63,826 nt of DNA. It comes from Anaerolineales bacterium. GTDB lineage: Bacteria > Chloroflexota > Anaerolineae > CG2-30-64-16. The notes beneath the pieces are model-generated. The model was not told the DNA's origin, searched no databases, and saw only the letters and a list, made by a program, of their open reading frames with translations. A program made the position numbers and the translations under genes. Every line of letters begins with the position of its first letter. Position 1 is the stretch's first letter. Below, in pieces: positions 25,667-32,843 of the stretch. The DNA lies in contig JADGQF010000002.1 of NCBI GenBank assembly GCA_017882045.1, forward strand, positions 1 to 63,826, in the 5' to 3' direction.

Positions 25667-25672
25667 TATAAT
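25667..25672 (+). promoter_or_regulatory. Candidate -10 box for the Tm-1-like gene
   Basis: A perfect TATAAT lies 53 bases before the ATG at 25725, after the terminator. No convincing -35 hexamer was seen at 16-18 bases. The gene has a strong GAGGAGG ribosome site. Confidence 0.45.
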
Positions 25673-25724
25673 ATCAGCAAGCCGTCACAGATGAAGATCG
25701 TCGCCATCTAACGAGGAGGTTCTT

Positions 25725-26929
25725 ATGCCCAAAGCAGTTGTTTTGGTTGGCGCCCTGGATACCAAAGGCGAAGAATTTCGCTTCGTCCGTGACCTGATCC
25801 AGGCACGCGGCGTCGAGACCGTCGTCGTGGACTTTGGCGTGCTGGACGACCCGCCGTTTCGGCCGGATATCAGCAGCGACGAGATCGCCCGCGCGGGCGG
25901 CAGCAGCATCGCCGAGCTCCGCTCGTCCAAGGACAAGGCCTGTGCCATGCAGGTCATGGCGGACGGCCTGGCTGCCGTCGTGAAGCGGCTGTTTGACGAG
26001 GGCCGCCTGGGCGGCATTCTCGGCATGGCAGGTGGCGGCGGCACGTCGATCGCCACCACTGCCATGCGCGAGCTGCCCGTTGGCGTGCCCAAGTTGATGG
26101 TGTCGACAGTTGGCGGCGGCGATGTGTCAGCGTACGTCGGGCCGAAGGACATCACGATGATGCCTTCGGTGGTGGATGTGGCGGGCACCAACTCGATCAG
26201 TCGCCGTATCTACGCTAACGCGGCCGGCGCAATCCCGGCATGGTCACCCAGGCCGTCCCGGAAGCAGCCGGCAGCAAGCCCCTCATCACAGCCAGCATGT
26301 TTGGCAACACGACGACTTGCCTCAACCGGGCGCGCGAGGCGCTGGAGAAGCAGGGCTACGAGGTGTTGGTCTTTCATGCCACCGGCACCGGCGGCAAGAC
26401 GATGGAGAGCCTGATCGCAAGTGGCTATATCACCGCCTCTTTCGACATCACCACGACCGAGTTAGCGGACGAAGTGTGTGGCGGCGTCTTCTCGGCCGGT
26501 CCGGATCGCCTGCTGGCCGCCTCGAGCGCTGGCATCCCGACTTTGCTGGTGCCCGGTTGCGTGGACATGTGCAATTTCTGGGGCATCGACACCGTCCCTG
26601 AGAAGTACCGGGGCCGCAATCTCTGCCAGTGGAATCCCAATGTCACCCTCATGCGCACCAACGTCGAGGAAAACGAGGTGATGGGCCGGATGATTGGGCG
26701 CGCCGCGAACGAGGCGCGCGGCCCGGTCACCGTTCTGCTCCCGCTAATGGGCGTCTCCATGCTCGACAGCCCAGCGAATATGTACTGGGACCCGCAGGCC
26801 GATGCTGCCTGCTTCAATGCGATCAAGGCGGGCCTAAAACCCGGCATCCCGGTGATCGAGCTGGACTGCAATATCAACGACCCGCAGTTCGCGGATCGGG
26901 CGGTCGAGCTATTGCTGGGAATGATGTGA
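25725..26929 (+). pseudogene. UPF0261 / Tm-1-like ATP-binding protein, frameshifted
   Basis: Two overlapping frames together encode a full UPF0261 protein of about 401 residues. The first frame covers residues 1-169 (KAVVLVGALDTKGEEFRF, MAGGGGTSIATTAMREL, KLMVSTVGGGDVSAYVG). The second picks up at GMVTQAVPEA and runs to the end (ITASMFGNTTTCLNRARE, TGTGGKTMESL, VPGCVDMCNFW). The break lies near 26230-26240, where one missing base in AATCCCGGCATGG explains the shift; restoring it gives AGAIAGMVTQAV. Bacterial members are uncharacterised and usually pair with a PEP hydrolase-like gene, which here is itself damaged. It could be a sequencing error or true decay; damage to both partners favours decay. 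Confidence 0.85.
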
Positions 26930-26943
26930 CTCAGGAGGTAACA

Positions 26944-27233
26944 ATGGCGTTCATTACTCGTTTACAGGCATTAGAAGCGCTGCGCGCGCAGGTCGCCGCC
27001 GGCAAACCGGTGGTGGGCTGCGGGGCCGGCACGGGCATCTCGGCCAAGTGCGCTGAGGCCGGCGGGGCCGACCTGAACATCATCTACAACTCGGGACGGT
27101 ACCGCATGGCCAGGCGCTGGCGCGTAGGCCGGGCATTGCCGGCTTCTTCGGCGCTACCAGCATCGAGCGTCTGCCCACCGAACGTGCGATCACCGGCCAG
27201 GTCAAGGCGTTCAAAGGCCTGCCGGTAGGCTGA
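26944..27233 (+). pseudogene. PEP hydrolase-like TIM-barrel protein, internally deleted remnant
   Basis: The first 55 residues (ITRLQALEALRAQVAAGKPV, GCGAGTGISAKCAEAGGAD, IIYNSGRYRMA) match the N-terminus of the PEP hydrolase-like family of about 275 residues. In another frame, the last 33-40 residues (GIAGFFGATSIERLPTERAI, then GQVKAFKGLPVG) match its C-terminus and end at TGA 27231-27233. The junction lies at about 27105-27115, and roughly 180 central residues, including most of the barrel, are gone. The open frame read straight through gives an Arg/Ser-rich nonsense tail. It follows its usual Tm-1-like partner with a good AGGAGG ribosome site still in place, so loss appears recent. Confidence 0.85.
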
Positions 27234-27251
27234 GCAAACGAGGATCCCTGG

Positions 27252-27304
27252 GGGCCATGTGCCCGGCGGCGCTTCGTTGGCCGCCGGGCCTATGGCCCTC
27301 TCTT
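27252..27304 (+). terminator. Strong terminator after the decayed gene pair
   Basis: GGGCCAT (27252-27258) pairs with ATGGCCC (27292-27298), and inside it CCCGGCGGC (27262-27270) pairs with GCCGCCGGG (27280-27288). The sequence TCTCTTTT follows. It isolates the HAF-repeat gene from the upstream region. Confidence 0.85.
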
Positions 27305-27326
27305 TTATGTTCTGGACGGCACCAAT

Positions 27327-27380
27327 TATTAAGAATTCTTAATATCCTTAATAGCCAGATTTATGATATTATAATATAAT
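27327..27380 (+). promoter_or_regulatory. AT-rich promoter with an 18-bp perfect palindrome
   Basis: TATTAAGAATTCTTAATA (27327-27344) is a perfect 18-bp palindrome. It sits 25 bases upstream of two overlapping TATAAT boxes (27370-27375 and 27375-27380). GAGGAGG precedes the ATG at 27404. The palindrome covers the -35 region and is a plausible operator. The AT-rich block contrasts strongly with the surrounding GC-rich sequence. Confidence 0.65.
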
Positions 27381-27403
27381 CTGAACCCCGTGAGGAGGAT
27401 TGC

Positions 27404-28444
27404 ATGTTGCGCTCCCGCGTAGTTGCCATATTAGCAGTCATGCTCTCTTTGGCTGCGGTGATTGTGCCGCCAGCCGGGCCGGTCGCCGCCGCGGCGTCGC
27501 TCAGGGCAACGCGTCTCAATGACCTGGGGACGCTGGGTGGGAACTACAGCGAGGCTTTTGCCATCAACGCGCTCGGGCAGGTTGTGGGTGTCAGCACGAC
27601 GACTTCTGGGGAGCGGCATGCCTTCTTCTGGACGGCAGGGCGCGGCATGCGTGACCTGGGCACACTGGGCGGATCCAGCAGCACGGCCAGGGGCATCAAT
27701 CTGCGCGGACAGGTAGTAGGTTGGAGCACCAGCGCTGACGGGCAGGACCACGCCTTCATCTGGACCGCGACAGGCGGTATGCGCGATCTGGGGGCACTGG
27801 GACGCCCGCGCAGTTACGCTTATGGCATCAATGACCGCGGTCAGGTTGTCGGCTACACCGCGGCGCTGGCGCAGGATCCACCATTCAGTCGCATTTCCCA
27901 CGCGGCGTTCATCTGGACGGCTGCGGCCGGCATGCACGATCTCCGCGCGCCGGACGATCAGTGGAGCGAAGCCTGGGACATCAACAGGAGCGGGCAGGTC
28001 GTCGGCTCACGGGGCGGCCGGGCCTTCCGCTGGACGGCCAGGGACGGCATGCAGGACCTGGGAGTGCCGGACGGGCGGGCCCGGAGCTATGCAAACTCCA
28101 TCAACGATCGCGGCCAGATAGCCGGCTGGAGCGAGGGTCTGTCACCTACTCGGGATGCGCGCCATATCCTCACCTGGACGGCCGGACGTGGCCTGCGCGA
28201 CCTGGTCGCCACGCCTGATGTCGACGCGACGGCCCAGGACATCAACGCGCGCGGCCAGCTTATTGGCGAGACGCTGAACGGCCCGCTTTACTGGACCGAG
28301 AGGGACGGCTTGCAGCACGTGACGCTGGCCTCCCTGGGTGGCGCAGACTACGTCAACGCCATGAACAATCGCGGCCAGTTGGCCGGCTGGAGCAGCAACG
28401 CTACAGGCGAGCAGCACGCCTGTCTGTGGACGCTGAACGATTAG
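27404..28444 (+). CDS. Secreted HAF-repeat protein
   Basis: This 346-residue protein has an N-terminal signal peptide (hydrophobic AILAVMLSLAAVIV ending at AAA-S near residue 31). About seven HAF repeats of 40-50 residues follow, each with a DLGTLGG-like turn, an A.GIN..GQVVG segment and an HAFxW strand (for example HAFFWTAGRGMRDLG). HAF repeats form an extracellular propeller-like fold of unknown function. There is no anchor, so the protein is probably released. It lies alone between a terminator and the maturation protease, has its own AT-rich promoter and shows no link to the redox genes. Confidence 0.85.
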   Translation: MLRSRVVAILAVMLSLAAVIVPPAGPVAAAASLRATRLNDLGTLGGNYSEAFAINALGQVVGVSTTTSGERHAFFWTAGRGMRDLGTLGGSSSTARGINLRGQVVGWSTSADGQDHAFIWTATGGMRDLGALGRPRSYAYGINDRGQVVGYTAALAQDPPFSRISHAAFIWTAAAGMHDLRAPDDQWSEAWDINRSGQVVGSRGGRAFRWTARDGMQDLGVPDGRARSYANSINDRGQIAGWSEGLSPTRDARHILTWTAGRGLRDLVATPDVDATAQDINARGQLIGETLNGPLYWTERDGLQHVTLASLGGADYVNAMNNRGQLAGWSSNATGEQHACLWTLND

Positions 28445-28470
28445 GCCGCTTCGCGTTCCCGGTCGTTCTG

Positions 28471-28479
28471 TGCTAAAAT
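28471..28479 (+). promoter_or_regulatory. Extended -10 promoter of the maturation protease gene
   Basis: TGC-TAAAAT forms an extended -10 with TAAAAT at 28474-28479. Only 8 bases separate it from the ATG at 28488 and there is no Shine-Dalgarno, so the mRNA is probably leaderless. No good -35 is present. Confidence 0.55.
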
Positions 28480-28487
28480 GTCCACTC

Positions 28488-28979
28488 ATGCGTACTCTTG
28501 TGATTGGTTACGGCAACCCCAGCCGGCGAGATGATGGCATCGGATTGGCAGTCGTCAACGGGCTGCGCAAGCGTTTGGGGCGCGCGCCCCTGGACGAGGG
28601 CGCCGACGGCTTCGACGAGCTGGGCCAGGCGCTCGATACGCTTTTCCTCCAGCAACTGGCGCCAGAACTTGCCGAAACCCTGGCTGACTACGACCAGGTG
28701 TTTTTCGTCGATGCGCATGCCGGCAACTACCCCGAGCTGGTCCACCGCGAGCCTATGCAGGCGCTAGCCGGCCCTTCCTTCGTTTCCCATCACATGAAAC
28801 CCGCCATGTTGTTAGCCCTCACGGCCCAGCTTTACGGCGCGCGCCCGGTGGCCGAGCTACTTTCGGTGCGCGGCTTCGACTTCGACTTCGGCTCGACGCT
28901 TTCTCCAGCCAGCGCCGCAGGAGTGGCCCAGGTGGTCGGCGAGTTGTGGCATATAGCACATAATGATGCGGGTCATTGA
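28488..28979 (+). CDS. Hydrogenase maturation protease (HycI/HyaD family)
   Basis: This 163-residue protein has the family start VIGYGNPSRRDDGIGLAV, whose Asp binds nickel in the large-subunit precursor. Later come VFFVDAHAG, with the second metal-ligand Asp, and SHHMKPAMLLAL, with the conserved His. It removes the C-terminal tail of the large subunit after NiFe insertion. The only large-subunit gene here is at 24156, so it is the likely substrate. The family segment around residues 30-60 is longer than usual (DEGADGFDELGQALDTLFLQ). The start is ATG 28488, 8 bases after an extended -10; the upstream in-frame start would lie before the promoter. Confidence 0.9.
   Translation: MRTLVIGYGNPSRRDDGIGLAVVNGLRKRLGRAPLDEGADGFDELGQALDTLFLQQLAPELAETLADYDQVFFVDAHAGNYPELVHREPMQALAGPSFVSHHMKPAMLLALTAQLYGARPVAELLSVRGFDFDFGSTLSPASAAGVAQVVGELWHIAHNDAGH
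28962..28977 (+). promoter_or_regulatory. CRP/FNR-like palindrome before the formate dehydrogenase operon
   Basis: AATGA-N6-TCATT has perfect 5-bp arms and the same 6-bp spacer as the palindromes at 6933 and 16941. It overlaps the last codons of the protease gene, 88 bases before the NuoE-like ATG. No second site lies 32 bp away, so it may be chance. Confidence 0.35.
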
Positions 28980-29064
28980 CCGCGGGCGGGCGCTCCTGTA
29001 AGCTTCCCGCGTACCTGCGCGTGCGGCTACTGCGCGCGCAACATCCGGCAAAGGAGTCTCCGGC

Positions 29065-29604
29065 ATGGGCGAAACCGGAACGGCGGTCGATCTGGCGTCG
29101 ATGGAGGTTGTGTTTTCCGAATACGAGGGCCAGCAGGGCGCGCTGATCCCAATCTTGCAGCGCGCGCAGGCTCTCTACGGCTATTTGCCGCCCGACGTCC
29201 TGCAGGGCATCGCCGACCGTCTGAACATCTCCCTGGGTAAGGTGTATGCCGTCGCGACATTCTACGCGCAGTTCTACCTGGAGCGACGCGGCCGGCACGT
29301 GCTCAAGGTCTGTGATGGCACCGCCTGTCACGTCAAGGGCGCACCTGCCCTGATGACCGCGATTGAGGATGAATATGGCGTTGGCGCCGACGCCACCACC
29401 GAGGACGGCCAACTGACGGTCGAAATTGTGTATTGCATGGGTTCCTGTGCCCTTGCCCCCGTGGCGGTCGTCGACGGCCACGTGATGGGCCGGATGCGCC
29501 GGGAGACGCTGCTGCGGCAAGTCAAGCGGCAGGTATCCGGGGGCACAGCAGCCGGCGGCTCAGTAGCCGGCGGGCCGGCAGGTGGGCCAGAGGCCGGTAG
29601 CTGA
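29065..29604 (+). CDS. NuoE-like 2Fe-2S subunit of the formate dehydrogenase complex
   Basis: This 179-residue protein has cluster cysteines at 83, 88, 124 and 128 (VCDGTAC and CMGSC), identical in position to the 7021 protein. The C-terminal about 25 residues are a Gly/Ala repeat tail (GGTAAGGSVAGGPAGG) not seen in the paralogue. It should transfer electrons between the NuoF-GltD protein encoded next and FdhA. AAAGGAG lies 9-10 bases before the ATG. The stop is followed by the next start after only 18 bases. Confidence 0.92.
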   Translation: MGETGTAVDLASMEVVFSEYEGQQGALIPILQRAQALYGYLPPDVLQGIADRLNISLGKVYAVATFYAQFYLERRGRHVLKVCDGTACHVKGAPALMTAIEDEYGVGADATTEDGQLTVEIVYCMGSCALAPVAVVDGHVMGRMRRETLLRQVKRQVSGGTAAGGSVAGGPAGGPEAGS

Positions 29605-29622
29605 GTGTCCAGAGGAGAACGC

Positions 29623-32600
29623 ATGGGCGACATAGCAGAGCGTGTGGCGCTACGCCGGGCGGCGGCCAAAGACCTCTGGCAGGGGAAGGTCGGCGCAGAG
29701 CTGTATGTCACGGTCGGTATGGGGACCTGCGGGCTGGCAGCCGGCGCCCAGGATACAGTGGCCGCGGTCGAGGCCGAGCTGGCCCGCCGCGGCAAGCAGG
29801 CTGCGATCAGTCCCGTCGGTTGTGTGGGCATGTGCTCCTACGAGCCGATGCTTGAGCTGCAGTCCTCGGACCATGGGCGGATGAACTACGGCCAGGCCAG
29901 CGCCGAGAACGTCCCCGAGATCTTCGCCGCCTATTTTGACGGCGCCCCCCTGACCAACGCAGTGGTGGTCGGCGAAGTGGTCCCGGTCGCGACCATCGCG
30001 TCGGGACACACGTTGCAGTCCCTCAGCTTCGTTCACCCCAAGGAACACACGCGCATTCCCTTCCAGGAAAAACAACTGCGTGTGGTTCTGAGCAACTGCG
30101 GTTTGATCGACCCGGAGTCCATCGACGACTACCTGGCCATGGATGGCTATTCCGCCCTGGAGATCGTTCTGGCCTCAATGAGCCCCGAGGATGTGATCAA
30201 CGAGATGGTAGGCTCGGGGCTGCGCGGCCGCGGCGGTGGCGGATTCTCAACCGGCACGAAGTGGAAACTGGCCCGCCAGACGCAGCGCTGGCCGAAATAC
30301 GTTATCTGCAACGCCGACGAGGGAGACCCGGGCGCATTCATGGACCGCTCGGTCCTCGAGGGCGACCCGCACTCGCTGGTAGAGGGCATGATCATCGCCG
30401 GCTATGCGATCGGCGCCCAGACCGGTTATATCTATTGCCGGGCTGAATACCCGTTGGCTATCCGCCGTCTGCAGATCGCCCTGGCCCAGGCCCGCGCGTT
30501 GGGGCTGCTCGGCGAGCATATCCTGGGTTCCGACTTCAGCTTCGACATCCTGATCAAAGAAGGGGCCGGCGCCTTCGTCTGCGGCGAGGAGACGGCTCTC
30601 ATGAACTCGATCATGGGTGAGCGCGGCCAGCCCTGGCCGCGGCCGCCCTACCCGGCCGTCGCCGGCCTGTTCGGCCAGCCCAGCAACGTCAATAACGTCA
30701 AGAGCTACGCCTACGCGCCGCGCATCATCCGGTTGGGCGCAAAGTGGTTCAAGGGCCTGGGCACCGAAGGCAGCCCTGGCACAGCGGTCTTTGCCCTGAC
30801 CGGCATGGTCAATCGCACCGGCCTGATCGAGGTCCCTATGGGGGTCACCCTGGGCCAGATCATCTACGAGGTGGGGGGCGGCATTCCCGGGGGCCGCAAA
30901 TTCAAGGCCGTGCAGACCGGCGGGCCGCTGGGCGGTTCCCTGCCAGAAGCCTACCTTGACACCCCGGTCGACTTTGACTCCCTGCGTGCGGCGGGCGCGA
31001 CCATGGGTTCGGGCGGCATGATCGTCGCCGACGAGACGACCTGCATGGTCGAGTTCGCCACGTATTTCATGAAGTTCATTTGCGCCGAGAGTTGTGGCAA
31101 GTGCCCGCCCTGCCGCCTGGGCAGCACGCGTATGCTCGAGATCCTGGAGCGCATCACTGCGGGCAAAGGCGAGTTGGCGGACATCGAGCGCATCCGCCAC
31201 CTGGCCGAGGGCATGCAGAAGGGCTCGCTATGTGCGCTGGGGCAACTGGCCCCTTCGCCCGTGCTCTCCGCCCTACGCCACTTCGAGGACGAGTTCCTGA
31301 CGCACATCAAAGAGGCGCGTTGCCCGGCTGCCAGTTGTCAGATGCTGGTGCGCTCGCGCTGTGTCAGCGCCTGCCCTGCCGGCGTCGACGTCCCGGCGTA
31401 CCTGGCGCTCATCGCCCAGGGCCGCTATGCGGAGGCGCTGGCCGTCCATCGCGACTCCAATCCTTTTGCCCTCGTCTGCGGCCGCGTTTGCCCCGCTTTC
31501 TGCGAGAAGCGCTGCCGGCGAGGCGACATCGACGAACCGATCGCCATCCGCCAGGCCAAGCGGTTTATGGCCGATCATGAATTCGAGGTGCCCTGGCACC
31601 CGCCCAAGCTGGCGCCGGAGAAGAGCGTCAAAGTGGCGGTGGTGGGCGCCGGTCCGTGTGGGCTCACGGCAGCCCTGCGCCTGGCACAACGCGGTTACCA
31701 GGTGACGGTGTTCGAGCGCATGCCACTGCCCGGCGGCATGATGACGTATGGCATCCCCGCCTATCGGCTGCCGCGCGAGGCGCTCTTTGCCGAGATCGAC
31801 AATATCTGGCGGGCAGGCGTCCAGTTCCGCACAAATATGGAGCTGGGCACCGACTTCACCATCAAGAGCCTCAAAAACGAAGGCTACCAGGCAATCATTT
31901 TGGCGTTGGGCGCTCATCGCAGCCGCAACCTGGGCGTCCACGGCGAGGATCTGAAGGGTGTCTACCATGCCGTACAGATGCTGCGCGACATCGCTTCTGC
32001 CCAAACACCTGATCTGGCCGGTAAGCGCGTGGTGGTGATCGGCGGCGGTGACACAGCCATGGACGCAGCCCGTTCGGCCTGGCGTCTTGGCGCGCGCGAG
32101 GTTCACTTGGTCTATCGTCGCGAGCGGGCCGATATGCCGGCTACGCCTGAAGAGATCGAGGGAGCCGAAGAGGAGGGCGTTCGGTTCCACTTCTTGCTCA
32201 CTCCGGTGGCGGTCCTCGGCGACGAGCAAGTCGTGGGCGTGCGGCTCCAACGCCAGCGCCTGGGTGATTTTGACAGCAGCGGTCGCCGCAAGCCCGTCGG
32301 CGTTCCGGGCAGCGAATTCGACATGCCGTGTGACCTGCTGATACCGGCCATCGGCCAGATCACCTGGGTGGAGGACGAGAGCCTGGGTATCCATCGCCGG
32401 GCGACGTTTGAAGTAGGCAAGGCTTTCGATCTCAACGTGCCGGGTGTATTCGCCGCGGGCGACGCAGTGGGCGGCCCGGGCACAGTGGTGCAGTCGGTCG
32501 GCCACGGCAACCTGGTGGCGCAGGCGGTGGACGCCTACCTGGTCACGGGCGAGCTCAAAGAGGTCTACGCCCGGCCGGTCCGCCACGACATCCCACAGCT

Positions 32601-32793
32601 CTACGACCTGGACGACTATGCTGACGCCCGCCGCCCCCGGCCAGTCATGCTTTCGGCGGAGGAGCGCCACCGGCGTCAGCGCTTCGACGAGGTCGAAATG
32701 GTCATGGACGAGCGCACGATCCGCGAGGAGTGCAAGCGCTGCCTGCGCTGCGACCTGGAATGGCTCGAACGCATAGGAGAGCCACTTCCCTGA
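29623..32793 (+). CDS. NuoF-GltD fusion: flavin subunit of the formate dehydrogenase complex
   Basis: This 1056-residue paralogue of the 18672 protein has the same architecture. Residues 1-105 are a thioredoxin-like 2Fe-2S domain with only three cysteines (C36, C67, C71). A NuoF module follows with GLRGRGGGGF, NADEGDPGAFMDRS and ESCGKCPPCRLG near 489. The GltD module has CPAGVDVPAY, CGRVCPAFCEKRC, a FAD loop VVGAGPCGLTAAL near 672 and an NADP loop VIGGGDTAMDAAR with VYRRE near 804. Formate oxidation is thus linked to NAD(P) and possibly ferredoxin, as in electron-bifurcating formate dehydrogenases. ATG 29623 with GAGGAG upstream is preferred over the GTG at 29605. Confidence 0.92.
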   Translation: MGDIAERVALRRAAAKDLWQGKVGAELYVTVGMGTCGLAAGAQDTVAAVEAELARRGKQAAISPVGCVGMCSYEPMLELQSSDHGRMNYGQASAENVPEIFAAYFDGAPLTNAVVVGEVVPVATIASGHTLQSLSFVHPKEHTRIPFQEKQLRVVLSNCGLIDPESIDDYLAMDGYSALEIVLASMSPEDVINEMVGSGLRGRGGGGFSTGTKWKLARQTQRWPKYVICNADEGDPGAFMDRSVLEGDPHSLVEGMIIAGYAIGAQTGYIYCRAEYPLAIRRLQIALAQARALGLLGEHILGSDFSFDILIKEGAGAFVCGEETALMNSIMGERGQPWPRPPYPAVAGLFGQPSNVNNVKSYAYAPRIIRLGAKWFKGLGTEGSPGTAVFALTGMVNRTGLIEVPMGVTLGQIIYEVGGGIPGGRKFKAVQTGGPLGGSLPEAYLDTPVDFDSLRAAGATMGSGGMIVADETTCMVEFATYFMKFICAESCGKCPPCRLGSTRMLEILERITAGKGELADIERIRHLAEGMQKGSLCALGQLAPSPVLSALRHFEDEFLTHIKEARCPAASCQMLVRSRCVSACPAGVDVPAYLALIAQGRYAEALAVHRDSNPFALVCGRVCPAFCEKRCRRGDIDEPIAIRQAKRFMADHEFEVPWHPPKLAPEKSVKVAVVGAGPCGLTAALRLAQRGYQVTVFERMPLPGGMMTYGIPAYRLPREALFAEIDNIWRAGVQFRTNMELGTDFTIKSLKNEGYQAIILALGAHRSRNLGVHGEDLKGVYHAVQMLRDIASAQTPDLAGKRVVVIGGGDTAMDAARSAWRLGAREVHLVYRRERADMPATPEEIEGAEEEGVRFHFLLTPVAVLGDEQVVGVRLQRQRLGDFDSSGRRKPVGVPGSEFDMPCDLLIPAIGQITWVEDESLGIHRRATFEVGKAFDLNVPGVFAAGDAVGGPGTVVQSVGHGNLVAQAVDAYLVTGELKEVYARPVRHDIPQLYDLDDYADARRPRPVMLSAEERHRRQRFDEVEMVMDERTIREECKRCLRCDLEWLERIGEPLP

Positions 32794-32843
32794 GTTTGCG
32801 CTATCTTGAGCACTTTGCTTGAGCACTTTGCCGGAGAGAATAC

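Noticed and set aside
31273-32826. 517-residue open frame on the minus strand
   Set aside because: It is antisense to the GltD module of the second fusion; composition and lack of motifs mark it as a shadow.
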